Source of the DNA: Bradyrhizobium sp. CCGUVB1N3
GTDB taxonomy: Bacteria > Pseudomonadota > Alphaproteobacteria > Rhizobiales > Xanthobacteraceae
Assembly (NCBI RefSeq): GCF_024199925.1
Contig: NZ_JANADR010000001.1
Location: 6,823,501 to 6,887,500, forward strand
Direction: 5' to 3'
Length of the DNA: 64,000 nt
Shown here piece by piece: positions 36,280 to 44,413 of this stretch; within the stretch, counting starts at the first letter, position 1; each line of letters starts with the position of its first letter. The translations under genes and the position numbers were made by a program. The notes beneath the pieces are model-generated. The model searched no databases and was not told the origin of the DNA. It saw nothing but the letters and a program-made list of their open reading frames with translations.

Positions 36280-36639
36280 ATGGATCATCGGCTTATCTCA
36301 TACGTTCGTCCTCTTCGTCGCCGCTGGGGCCTCACCCAGGCCGAATTCGCTTTTCTAATCGGCACCAAGACGGACGCTGCAGTTTCCAGGATAGAGGCGG
36401 TGAAGACATATCCGTCTCTCGCCCAAGCAATCGCCTGTTCAATCATCTTCGATACTCCGCCTCTAGAGCTCTTTCCCGAACTTTACGGCAAAGTCTACGA
36501 GTTCGTGCTTAAGCAGGCCGAGGAACTCTACGAAACGCTCCAGGGAGATCCTTCGACGAAGACGCGCGCAAAGCTCGATCTTCTAGAAGATGTACTCGCT
36601 CGCGCTCATCCGCTCATCCGCGATACTTCAAGCGTATGA
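36280..36639 (+). CDS. XRE family helix-turn-helix protein
   Basis: 119 aa from the Met at 36280; ATG at 36247 is also in frame. LISYVRPLRRRWGLTQAEFAFLIGTKTDAAVSRIEAVKTYPSL is a classical XRE HTH (helix 2-3: TQAEFAFLIG..AAVSRIE). The C-terminal half is helical and may dimerise. It overlaps the next gene by ATGA, so the two are translated together. It may repress this pair. Confidence 0.75.
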   Translation: MDHRLISYVRPLRRRWGLTQAEFAFLIGTKTDAAVSRIEAVKTYPSLAQAIACSIIFDTPPLELFPELYGKVYEFVLKQAEELYETLQGDPSTKTRAKLDLLEDVLARAHPLIRDTSSV

Positions 36640-37142
36640 CGTACAGGTTCCTGGTAATGGCCATTCATCTGAATTCGCGGGGACTTGCATTTGTCATCTT
36701 TGAAGGCGAGCTGGCGCCATTGGATTGGAGCATAGTTGAGGCACGGGGAAGCGAGAGGCGGGAGAAGATCTTGGCTCGCATAGACGCCCTATTTGCGCGG
36801 TTCAGACCAAATGTGGTCGTCCTAGAAGCCATGTCGGAGGTAGCGCCGCGTCGGCCGCAGCGCATACGTAGCCTGAATGAAGCCATCATGGAGGCGGCAA
36901 AGAAATATGCGTTTCCGACTGTCTTCTTCTCCCGAGCCGCAGTCCGTCAGCAGTTTACACATTTAGGCACCGTGACAAAGGAGGCCGTCGCTATGGCGAT
37001 AGCAAAGCATATACCTGCGTTCGAGCGTTTCCTGCCGGGCCCTCGCAAGCCTTGGGAGAGCGAGGATGCAAGAATGGGTATCTTCGATGCCGCGGCTCTT
37101 GCGTTGACCTTCTACCACACGCGGTTCCAATCTGGAGTCTAG
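36636..37142 (+). CDS. RuvC/RNase H-fold-like protein
   Basis: 168 aa. The alternation of strands and acidic residues resembles a RuvC-like resolvase: the first strand RFLVMAIHLNSRGLAFVIFE lacks the usual first Asp (MAIHLNSRG where D-x-G-x-x-x-G is typical), the second strand has PNVVVLEAM with Glu, and the last helix has ARMGIFDAAALALTFYH with Asp. Without the first Asp it may be inactive or a structural homologue. It is coupled to an XRE protein by ATGA. Fold assignment is inference. Confidence 0.5.
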   Translation: MTYRFLVMAIHLNSRGLAFVIFEGELAPLDWSIVEARGSERREKILARIDALFARFRPNVVVLEAMSEVAPRRPQRIRSLNEAIMEAAKKYAFPTVFFSRAAVRQQFTHLGTVTKEAVAMAIAKHIPAFERFLPGPRKPWESEDARMGIFDAAALALTFYHTRFQSGV

Positions 37143-37303
37143 CGGTACCGCCTCAATACGCTACAAGATGCCGATAAAGAGCATCTTCACGCGCTACTAC
37201 TAGGCAAAAACTTGCCCCAGTGGTCTGTGGTAAAGAGCGGTCTTCCGGTGACTGTGCGCGATACCCCCAGGAAATTGAGGCTTTCCAAACGCCAGAATCG
37301 GCG

Positions 37304-37792
37304 TCAAGGGCTCTTTATCGCTTTTGCCAGAAACGGATTGACTGATTTGATGCCTCTCGTCGCCCGCTTCGCGTTCCGCACGGCCGCCTCCTGCTTCCTG
37401 ATGCGGGCAGCTCGTGGTCCATACTGGATGCGCTCGTCTTCGCGACGCAGCGTCTCTTCATGCTTTTCGTAGGCTCGCTTGTCTTCCCCCGTGAGATGTG
37501 CCGTGTTGGGGGTGAGCTGGCGAATTGCTTCTTCTGGAATTACCGGCACGGCGGGTGATCTAGTGATTTGTGCATTGGAAAAGACGATGTAGCTGTCTCC
37601 TGAGCCCACTATCGTGTTGGAGTACACTATGCCGTCGTAGCCTTTTGACTGAAGCAGTTCGCGAATACCAGAGCCAGCAGGACCGATGTACCTATTCTCC
37701 GTCTTCACTGACTTGCCGACGCGGAAGGTGCGTTGCCAATAGTCGTAGAGGCGGCCGTTGATCCGCTTGGTGACCTTGTACCAAGAGCCCAT
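37304..37792 (-). CDS. ART-PolyVal-like protein
   Basis: 162 aa. The segment IRELLQSKGYDGIVYSNTIV and GSGDSYIVFSNAQITR matches the conserved end of the ADP-ribosyltransferase-like domain found in phage polyvalent proteins (GYDG-x-Y-N..D-S-Y-I-V-F..Q-I). The N-terminal strand region (WYKVTKRINGRLYDYWQRTFR) is unusual for it. The basic C-terminal part (RAARIRKQEAAVRNAKRATRG) may bind nucleic acid. Only the C-terminal part of the ART fold is clear, so activity is uncertain. It ends the minus-strand gene block, 15 bp after the H-NS gene. Confidence 0.5.
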   Translation of the reverse strand: MGSWYKVTKRINGRLYDYWQRTFRVGKSVKTENRYIGPAGSGIRELLQSKGYDGIVYSNTIVGSGDSYIVFSNAQITRSPAVPVIPEEAIRQLTPNTAHLTGEDKRAYEKHEETLRREDERIQYGPRAARIRKQEAAVRNAKRATRGIKSVNPFLAKAIKSP

Positions 37793-37807
37793 GGCCGCCC
37801 TCTATTC

Positions 37808-38104
37808 TTAAGCCGAAAAATCTTCGAGGGAGTGACCCTCGTCGAGTTTCTCTTGGAGCCAACCAGGTCTCTTACCCTTGCCGGTCCAGCTATTGCCATT
37901 GCCGTCTGAATACCTCGGTGCGCCGCCCGTCTTCTTCTTCGCAGAGGTCGAGGGAAGAAGCTCGCTGGGGGTGAAGCCAAGGATCGAAGCTTCCTCGCGA
38001 AGCCGCTCCAATGCCTCATGCCGACGCTGCGCGATGAGCGAAGCCACTTCTCTACTGAGGGTGCGAAGTTGTTCGAATGTCAGTCCTTTGATGTCAGGGG
38101 TCAT
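37808..38104 (-). CDS. H-NS family nucleoid protein
   Basis: 98 aa from the ATG at 38104, which overlaps the stop of the gene before it (ATGA). The N-terminal coiled coil (FEQLRTLSREVASLIAQRRHEALERLREEASI) and the C-terminal DNA-binding loop (PRYSDGNGNSWTGKGKRPGWLQEKLDEG) match the H-NS fold, including the AT-hook-like GKGKRP. It probably silences or shapes expression of the AT-richer island. Alphaproteobacterial H-NS-like proteins use this W-T-G-x-G-x-x-P pattern. Confidence 0.85.
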   Translation of the reverse strand: MTPDIKGLTFEQLRTLSREVASLIAQRRHEALERLREEASILGFTPSELLPSTSAKKKTGGAPRYSDGNGNSWTGKGKRPGWLQEKLDEGHSLEDFSA

Positions 38105-38832
38105 TGCTGTGGTTCCTTGTGGATGCGATGCTTCGATCCACCACTGGCGGGAAATCCGATGATGGTGGAGCGCTTGGCGCGGGAACAGAGCCCGCAATCG
38201 GCGCAGGTGACCCCATGCGTATTAGTCGGACAAATCACGACGGTACGGCCCTTCGGCGTCTTCGTGTTCTGTGTCGAGTTCGCAGGGAGAATTACGGTAA
38301 CGGGTGCAATCTGCAGATTAGCAAGTTCGTCGGCGTGCGCGAGCGAATTGCCGCTGACATTTATAGTGAAGCCGTTTTCGTTAGCTTCCTTGATCGCTAT
38401 GCGATTTGCAGCATTTGCGACAACGTCGTAATGCGTAAAGGTGAAGCCGCGTCGACCCTTATTCGCTTCGACAATTGCCCGCAGGGCCGTACGGTCTATC
38501 GTTACCGCGTCGTTACTCATCAGGTCGCCCGCGACGTTGTGCCGCCACAGTGATCCGGGCTCGAGAGAGCGGATCGCGAATAGAAGATCCTCAAAACCGA
38601 AGATGCGGATGTTGTTCATTATCCTGCGGCCAATCGCTGTCCTATCCAGCAGGGTCCAGAGAAAGCCGCCGATCGCACCGTGCTCGGCGTAACAAACGCC
38701 AGCGAGCGGGCCCCCGCCGTGCTTTCGAAAGGCACAGACCCGCGGACAGGTGAACCGCGGGCTCGTCGTGGCCATGATCGGCCCTGTAACCGGATTGGCA
38801 GTACGAGAGGTGATGAGAAACTTGTCCATCAT
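38101..38832 (-). CDS. Cys-containing hypothetical protein of phage/island type
   Basis: 243 aa from the ATG at 38832, which has AGGG seven bases upstream; the longer frame lies over the dam gene. It contains CPRVCAFRKHGGGP..GVCYAEHG near the N-terminus and CPTNTHGVTCADCGLCSRA near the C-terminus, two Cys clusters that could bind zinc or iron. The pattern resembles a phage protein family annotated as DUF7227 (uncertain recall). It is sandwiched between dam and H-NS with overlaps or near-overlaps, so the three are one operon. Confidence 0.6.
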   Translation of the reverse strand: MMDKFLITSRTANPVTGPIMATTSPRFTCPRVCAFRKHGGGPLAGVCYAEHGAIGGFLWTLLDRTAIGRRIMNNIRIFGFEDLLFAIRSLEPGSLWRHNVAGDLMSNDAVTIDRTALRAIVEANKGRRGFTFTHYDVVANAANRIAIKEANENGFTINVSGNSLAHADELANLQIAPVTVILPANSTQNTKTPKGRTVVICPTNTHGVTCADCGLCSRAKRSTIIGFPASGGSKHRIHKEPQQ

Positions 38833-38833
38833 T

Positions 38834-39259
38834 TTACCCTGGTGTGTAGATTGCGATGAGAGAGGGGAATGGCGCGGACTGAGTGCCGTGACCAAAGCGC
38901 ACTCGGCCGCGCAGAAAGCGCAGCTTCGCTTTCCGGTAGACCCACTCATGGAACCAGCGCGTGTCAGTTCGCGCATGCGCGAGCATCACGACTAGGGCGC
39001 CATTCTCAGAAGCGAGAAAGCATTTGCGCGCCCATTCCCACATATGGCGGCCATACGGGGGATTGCAGAAAACGCGCTCTTTGCCCCAGTCCTGGAGAAG
39101 GCCGTTATCGTCCGAGGTGAAGAACTTGCGGCATTTGGTATTGAAGGGCGTGGCGCAGGGGTCGAGCGTGAAACGAAATTCGTTGTCGAGCTCTTCAAAG
39201 AGGTCGCGTGGCGTTGGCCACTCTTCCGAACGACTTGAATAAAGCGCGTCGTGCACCAT
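38834..39259 (-). CDS. Phage-type DNA N-6-adenine methyltransferase
   Basis: 141 aa from the Met at 39259; the frame is open upstream to a TTG at 39295. SSRSEEWPTPRDLFEELDNEF and LDPCATPFNTKCRKFFT are the usual opening, and CNPPYG at 65-70 is the catalytic D/N-PP-Y motif. The family (phage Dam-like) methylates adenine, often at GATC. It is smaller than Dam and has no restriction partner here. It may protect the island or set its replication or transfer timing. Confidence 0.85.
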   Translation of the reverse strand: MVHDALYSSRSEEWPTPRDLFEELDNEFRFTLDPCATPFNTKCRKFFTSDDNGLLQDWGKERVFCNPPYGRHMWEWARKCFLASENGALVVMLAHARTDTRWFHEWVYRKAKLRFLRGRVRFGHGTQSAPFPSLIAIYTPG

Positions 39260-39260
39260 A

Positions 39261-39285
39261 GAAGTGCATTTGAGGAGTGCACTTC
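39261..39285. promoter_or_regulatory. Inverted repeat at the dam start
   Basis: GAAGTGCA (39261-39268) and TGCACTTC (39278-39285) form a perfect 8-bp inverted repeat just upstream of the preferred dam start codon. A candidate operator or leader hairpin; no known binding protein is implied. Confidence 0.35.
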
Positions 39286-39418
39286 CTCCGTGCAATCTGT
39301 CGCTATGCTGCAGCTCGCGTTGGCACGTTCTTAGTGGTGCTATATGAGAGGGAGAAATATTTTGAAAAAAAGTGGCGTGCCGTTCAACGTGCTGTTGGAA
39401 GGAGGATCTACCGCGAGC

Positions 39419-40417
39419 TCACTTCCAAAACTCCGCCAGTACGAAATCGCTGTAACCGAAGCGCTTTCCGGGCGCGGTGAATACGTAGTCGTCCCACGTA
39501 ATGAATGAGCGTTCGCTGACCCAGTCTTTCCAATGGTAGTTCACAATGTACGGGCATTTCTTGCCGAAGGTCTGCTCTTGCAATTCCATCGCAGATTCCA
39601 TGCGCGTCTTGTTGGTGAAGACGAAGAGTACGAGGCTATTCGGGAAGTTGTAGTGCGCGCGGTAGAGTTTGCCTTCGAACAATTGCTTATAGCCTTCATG
39701 CTTCTGCTTGATGTTACGGCGGCTCGCATGCGTAGTGGTAAGCGGCTCGGTGCCGCGATCGATCTCGTTGCCCAACAAGAAAAGCTCGAGTCCGCGATAC
39801 TTCAGAAGGATAGGTGCCTCATCCGGACGCACATGGCCGCCCGGGACTTTGATCCTATGCGGGTCGGGCGCGTTGAGCGTCACATCCGGCACGAAGGTCT
39901 GTCGACTATCCTCGATCCAGCCTGCATCGCGTATCTGTGGCCATAACACTACCTCGAAGCCTGGGACCTTCGATGCGCCGAACTCGATGGAGGCTTTCAC
40001 GAGATCTTGCTGGAGCTGGTGCGCGAATGGCTGCTTGCTACGGTGTGGGTGTGGCTCATCTGCGACCATGTCGCCGTGCTGGGTGCGCGAGTACACGGCG
40101 TGCTTGTATGGCACTTGATGCCGCTGCAGATACGGAGACGTTTTGTCCGTTCCAGACCCTTGCCAGCGCGCGAGGGTCGCAAGGCGTTTGGCGTGCCGAA
40201 TGTAGTTCTTCTTCGGAACGACGAGCGCATGATGCACAGGGGCGGGGAGATAAGTATAGAGCTCGGGGTTGAGCTTCCTGATGCCGGCAATGTCGTCAGG
40301 TGTCAGGCGAAGCGGCCCAGTGTGCGCGTTCTCGCCATTGTATTCAAACTGGGAACGGTGTGTGCGTGCCATGGCGTTGAAAATAGGCGTGGCCCGATGG
40401 GCTGCCACGTTTCCCAT
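39419..40417 (-). CDS. Replication-relaxation-like protein
   Basis: 332 aa (Met16 at 40372 is the alternative start; neither has a strong ribosome site). The middle and C-terminal parts resemble the replication-relaxation family: FVPDVTLNAPDPHR, LKYRGLELFLLGNEIDRGTEP and NIKQKHEGYKQLF, then YNFPNSLVLFVFTNKTRMES. These proteins occur next to coupling-type ATPases on plasmids and ICEs and are thought to work in plasmid replication or DNA relaxation. The E-x-D/D-R-G pattern suggests a nuclease-like fold. It lies downstream of the VirD4-like ATPase on the same strand, 50 bp apart. Confidence 0.65.
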   Translation of the reverse strand: MGNVAAHRATPIFNAMARTHRSQFEYNGENAHTGPLRLTPDDIAGIRKLNPELYTYLPAPVHHALVVPKKNYIRHAKRLATLARWQGSGTDKTSPYLQRHQVPYKHAVYSRTQHGDMVADEPHPHRSKQPFAHQLQQDLVKASIEFGASKVPGFEVVLWPQIRDAGWIEDSRQTFVPDVTLNAPDPHRIKVPGGHVRPDEAPILLKYRGLELFLLGNEIDRGTEPLTTTHASRRNIKQKHEGYKQLFEGKLYRAHYNFPNSLVLFVFTNKTRMESAMELQEQTFGKKCPYIVNYHWKDWVSERSFITWDDYVFTAPGKRFGYSDFVLAEFWK

Positions 40418-40467
40418 GGCGCGGTATGTTGGGGATGACGCGGGAGGTTTGGAAAGATTGAGCGAAA

Positions 40468-42282
40468 TTATTCTCGCGCCGGACGAACATGGTCGTCGTC
40501 CTTTATGGCGTCGTCCTGCTCCCGTACTGCGTCTTTGGGGGCTTCTGCGGAGCCGTCATCCTCGTATTGAGCGAACGGATTGCTTTCCTCTGCCTTCTCT
40601 TTCGTGAGGGGATCGCTGTATTGCGGAGCGATGTCAGCCGGAGTGTGTAGCTCCGGCATCCCCTTCAGCGCTCCATACGGGACTTTTACCACTATGCCTT
40701 TTTGCGTGACTGAGCGGACAAAGAAGCACCACTCAGCATAGCCGCGCGGCACGTTGTGAAGCCCAGTTATCGTTTCAAGCGGGACTTTTTGGTCTCGGAA
40801 TAATGCGCTCGCTTCATCGTGGCCAAGCTGCCCCAGGATACGAATGCCCGTTGAGCCGAGGACTGCTGGCCGTACTTCTTTGGCGACGTGCTCCCAGAGC
40901 TGGGTAGCTGCGATGAATGAGCAATTGTATTTGCGGATTTCGGTCAAGATGTCGGCGATAATAGGCGACTGCATTATTACGGATGCTTCGTCGAAGAAGA
41001 GCTGTGCGAGATGTCGTTCGCCTGGATGAAGCGCATCACGGCGCTTTGCTGCGGCGTAATACTGGCCGATGATGTACAGGAAGAAGAGTCGCGTTCCTTC
41101 CCTGTCGAGCTGGTCGCTCGACTTCACTAACACTACCTTGCGCTCTTCGATCCATTTGGAAACCGTTATCGAATTGCGCTTCGCGGAGAACATGCGGTTG
41201 AATGTCGGATCATCAATCGTTGCTCCGACTTTCCACATGAGTGCTTCGCGAGTGTCGCTGAAACTGCCCGAGAACCAAAGTCGCTGGAAGAAGGCGCGAT
41301 GAACGGGAGAGAGCTTTGCAAAGTACTTGGCAAACTGCGATTTCTCTGCCTTTGCAACAGGCTCGCTGATAATCTCGTGTAGTGTTACGAGCGTCGCTCC
41401 GCTAATTTCCCTCAGCAATGAGAATAGCGGCCGGACGCATCCCTCTTGCTTTGCCGTCAGCCCGCCTGCGAGCGATGAGATGAGAAAGCGGAACGTGTGA
41501 AGTGCATCGCGCTCGGGAGTGACGCCGTGGTCGAGGATGTTCAGATCCGGCGGATTTCTCGTGAGATCGATGGCGATTAGGCGGTCTGCTGGGATGCGGG
41601 TAAGCGCATCTTTATAGAGGTCACCGTGCGGATCGCAGAGAATGATGGCGCGCGGTTCTGGATCTTCGAGCGCTTCTCTTAAAAATAGTCCGGTGAGTTG
41701 GCTCTTGCCCCATTCGCTCGGAGCGAGAACAACGCAATGTGTTGGCCATCGGTCGCGCGGAATTTCAAACGCGACCTCTGTATTGAACAGAAGCTCGAAC
41801 GGGGTCCCTTTCAGATACGCATAGGCTAGATCACCGGGTTCCATGTCTAGGCTGGTCGGTAGTGGTACGCCTTTGGTTCTCCGGCTGTAGGGCGTCAGGC
41901 CGTGAATGGCATTCTCGTTATCCTGGAGCTTTTTCCGTATTTCATAGCCCACATCTTCGACCTCGTAATAGAACTGGTACAGGATCTCGATAAGGACTTT
42001 CGGGACGTTTACCACTTCATAGAGCGGGATCGTCGGACCGCTGGTGCGGTTCTCGGGAAAGGCGTCCTTCTGCCGATATAGCTCCGGCATGTCGACTTTG
42101 TAGCTCTCGGGCAGTTGGCGATTGATGGCCTGGAAGATGCTGAGCAATGCGCTGGAGATTTTCGGATGCTCGGGAAAGTTCGCGCAGATGATGTCGTAAT
42201 TGATGCACACATTGAAGGGCGGCAAGCGCCCATGCTTATGCTCTTCCAGGAAGCGGCCCAGCACTTCCTCGGTGTGGCTCAT
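40468..42282 (-). CDS. VirD4/TraG-like ATPase
   Basis: 604 aa. The N-terminal part of about 170 residues is unassigned. The ATPase domain has a Walker A of unusual form, LAPSEWGKSQLTG (187-199, G-K-S kept), then IILCDPHGDLYKD and Walker B QLFFDEASVI, with IAATQLWEH as the sensor Gln region. This resembles coupling proteins (VirD4/TraG) and HerA-type translocases. The acidic C-terminal tail (EESNPFAQYEDDGSAEAP) may bind partners. Its start overlaps the stop of the membrane protein gene (ATGA), a likely complex. Confidence 0.72.
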   Translation of the reverse strand: MSHTEEVLGRFLEEHKHGRLPPFNVCINYDIICANFPEHPKISSALLSIFQAINRQLPESYKVDMPELYRQKDAFPENRTSGPTIPLYEVVNVPKVLIEILYQFYYEVEDVGYEIRKKLQDNENAIHGLTPYSRRTKGVPLPTSLDMEPGDLAYAYLKGTPFELLFNTEVAFEIPRDRWPTHCVVLAPSEWGKSQLTGLFLREALEDPEPRAIILCDPHGDLYKDALTRIPADRLIAIDLTRNPPDLNILDHGVTPERDALHTFRFLISSLAGGLTAKQEGCVRPLFSLLREISGATLVTLHEIISEPVAKAEKSQFAKYFAKLSPVHRAFFQRLWFSGSFSDTREALMWKVGATIDDPTFNRMFSAKRNSITVSKWIEERKVVLVKSSDQLDREGTRLFFLYIIGQYYAAAKRRDALHPGERHLAQLFFDEASVIMQSPIIADILTEIRKYNCSFIAATQLWEHVAKEVRPAVLGSTGIRILGQLGHDEASALFRDQKVPLETITGLHNVPRGYAEWCFFVRSVTQKGIVVKVPYGALKGMPELHTPADIAPQYSDPLTKEKAEESNPFAQYEDDGSAEAPKDAVREQDDAIKDDDHVRPARE

Positions 42283-43163
42283 ATCTCAATGCGCTCCCGC
42301 TCAGGGGTGCCACCTTTGGAGGAGCGCATATCATCGATACGAGAGCGGAAGACATGCAGGCCCTTTATCAGCTTCTCTTTTGCCGCTTCTGCTTCAGAGA
42401 TATTAGGGAAGTCCCGATAGGCCGGCATCGTCTTGAGGCCATGACCTGGAAAGCTATCCTCGATCTCTGGGAATTCGACATTGGGCGATGAAAACAGTTC
42501 GTACTCTAAATACCCGGAGCGTTCCAAGAATTGCCAATCCTCCTTGCTAAGTTGGATATTCATATGCATCCGCCACCAATTGCCGCCACCGAAGAGCCGG
42601 TGCTTTTGCGTGCGCGGTGAGACTTCCTCGAAGGAGATATCGACTTTCATAGGGCCATGGTCAGGCGCGGCCTTAAGGCGCTGCATGTCGCGGACAACCG
42701 GGTGTACGAATAGGGCATAGACAAGGACGGCAGCAATGACGCCCAAGATGAGCAGTACCGTTTGCAGAAGGGGTTTTACATGTTCCTCCCACGCGGTTTT
42801 TACATCTTGCACGAACCCTTCCGGGCCTGGGTGGAATTCTGTAGCAGGTCGCGGCGGCTGTGATGGGGTCGGAGCACGGTAGTTTGGATCGCAGACAGAT
42901 TGGTTATTACTGTTTTGCTGTAGGCAGCGAGCGAGTTGCTTTGCGGCCATTTCTTTCTCGATAGCCTTGATCTTCTCTTCTACCTGCTCCCGCTGCGCAG
43001 GGGTGATGTTCGCAGAAGAGTAGCCGAGAGCGTACTTGCAGGCGGGGTATTCAGAGCGATTGAGGCAAGCATTTAAATTCCGTTCGAAGTCTAGGTATTG
43101 GCCAAAGGCCGGTCCACAGAAGGCGGATAGGACGACTATGATGAATACAAACCGTGCCAGCAT
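42279..43163 (-). CDS. Secreted/membrane hypothetical protein coupled to the ATPase
   Basis: 294 aa from the Met at 43163, which has GGGGGCGG upstream; the longer frame is open to 43313. Signal peptide MLARFVFIIVVLSAFCGPAF followed by GQYLDFERN. The periplasmic part has Cys residues (LNACLNRSEYPACKYALGYS, ARCLQQNSNNQSVCDP), a Pro-rich linker, then one membrane helix (LLQTVLLILGVIAAVLVYALF, about 135-155) and a cytoplasmic tail of about 135 residues with no known domain. Topology fits a membrane partner for the cytoplasmic ATPase. Confidence 0.65.
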   Translation of the reverse strand: MLARFVFIIVVLSAFCGPAFGQYLDFERNLNACLNRSEYPACKYALGYSSANITPAQREQVEEKIKAIEKEMAAKQLARCLQQNSNNQSVCDPNYRAPTPSQPPRPATEFHPGPEGFVQDVKTAWEEHVKPLLQTVLLILGVIAAVLVYALFVHPVVRDMQRLKAAPDHGPMKVDISFEEVSPRTQKHRLFGGGNWWRMHMNIQLSKEDWQFLERSGYLEYELFSSPNVEFPEIEDSFPGHGLKTMPAYRDFPNISEAEAAKEKLIKGLHVFRSRIDDMRSSKGGTPERERIEI

Positions 43164-43313
43164 TGCCGCCCCCGATTGTGAACGATTGTCCAAAAGCCTC
43201 GGCGTACGCAGATCGGCAGAAAGCGGGAAGTACATCACAATTGCACGTTGCGGTCGATACGGCCGCTCACTCCTTGAGGAAATCAATCGAGGGAAGGTTT
43301 CGTGACGTGACAA

Positions 43314-43789
43314 AAGGCGGTGCTGAAGCCGTCTGTATCCGGGATACTACGGGGCGGGCGAGTTCAAACGTCCAATGTACAGCCGCGGAACAGGCGACCT
43401 TGTCGCCGTCCAGTTGCTGAAAGCCGTAGTGTTAAATGCGTCCGGGCGGCGCATGTAGGCCGATGGTGGCACGTCAGAGCAGCTCGGCAATCGCGCTATT
43501 TTGGATTTTGTTGTTTGAGAAATTTGAGAAACGGAAAAAGCAAAATCGGATTATTCCGGAAGAAAATCTGCGGGATTTCGTCGTGTGAATTTATCTGATT
43601 TCGGACGGAAGTATGCAGCCAGGCAGTAGGAACGGTATCCGCCGTCGTCACGCAAGTAAGAGCATTAGGTGCGTCAGCGCACTACGTAACCAAATATATA
43701 TAGACAGCCTCCTCGTCTGTTAGTCCGACCTTGTTGTCGGACGGTTAGAACGGACGAGGAGCGAAGCCGGCGCGGTTTACGGAGGTGCA
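43314..43789. other. Upstream region of the minus block with nested hairpin
   Basis: AT-rich stretches (GAAATTTGAGAAACGG; AAATATATATAG at 43692-43703) suggest promoters. A two-tier inverted repeat lies at 43709-43761: outer arms CTCCTCGTC/GACGAGGAG and inner arms GTCCGAC/GTCGGAC (43723-43729 with 43736-43742) with a six-base loop. It lies 28 bp before a small reading frame and could be a leader RNA or a binding site. Confidence 0.45.
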
Positions 43790-43939
43790 ATGAAGATGAA
43801 GCCGGAGAGCGCCGGGCGCTATTTGGGTCACGTAGCCGTAGGAGAAGTGCGGCGGCGAATTGTCCTTAGTTATCAATGTACTCTTTGTTTCGTCGAAGAA
43901 TTTTTGCGTGCCATCGCTATAACGCGGTCAGTAGCATGA
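43790..43939 (+). CDS. Small open reading frame with strong ribosome site
   Basis: 49-codon frame starting MKMKPESAGRYLGHVAV. GGAGGT lies three bases before the ATG. It contains two Cys (YQCTLCF) and a helical end. It follows a nested hairpin that may control it. Not recognised; could be a true small protein or a leader peptide. Confidence 0.4.
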   Translation: MKMKPESAGRYLGHVAVGEVRRRIVLSYQCTLCFVEEFLRAIAITRSVA

Positions 43940-43994
43940 TGGCACGGCTGAGAGAGCCTCATGGTACGCGCGCTGGAGAGCCATGAAACGAGAA

Positions 43995-44020
43995 GAGCCC
44001 AGCGGTGGAACGCTGGGCTC
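43995..44020 (-). terminator. Terminator after the AlpA-like gene
   Basis: GAGCCCAGCG (43995-44004), loop GTGGAA, CGCTGGGCTC (44011-44020): a 10-bp perfect stem. On the minus strand it follows the AlpA-like gene directly and is followed by TTCTCGTTT, a weak T-tract. Confidence 0.6.
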
Positions 44021-44027
44021 TAGCTCC

Positions 44028-44267
44028 TCACTTGGAGGACACGTCGCGCGCTAGCGCTGCTGCGATCTGCTCGGCCATCCAGTTTCTGATGGAGCTCCAG
44101 AGGAATACTCGGCGCGAATTACGAAAGGGTCCCAGAGCAATGCTCGGCGGGAATGTTCCTTTGCGCTGACGCCGGGCAATTTCCGCGTAGCTCAGTTTCA
44201 CCTTCGACCGGACTTCGGCTTTCGAGAGAAACGCATCATCATGTTCTAGCATCTGCACAGTCTCCAA
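44028..44267 (-). CDS. AlpA-like DNA-binding protein
   Basis: 79 aa. FLSKAEVRSKVKLSYAEIARRQRKGTFPPSIALGPFRNSRRVFLWSSIRNWM is the AlpA/excisionase winged helix form (S-x-x-t..R..G.FP..i.lG...R.W....i..W). It is beside the integrase and probably controls its excision or expression. The start has no strong ribosome site. A terminator follows. Confidence 0.8.
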   Translation of the reverse strand: METVQMLEHDDAFLSKAEVRSKVKLSYAEIARRQRKGTFPPSIALGPFRNSRRVFLWSSIRNWMAEQIAAALARDVSSK

Positions 44268-44413
44268 AATTGGAGCTCTGCGCAGAGCAGGTTACGCCCA
44301 CACGGACGCGGAACTAGATTACCGACGTTTCGGCTTTGGTTTCAAGAGCCTTATCACTTCCTGCTCCCGATCCATTAGCCTCTTCGCTAGGGGCCAATGG
44401 TGATGGGCTTTAT

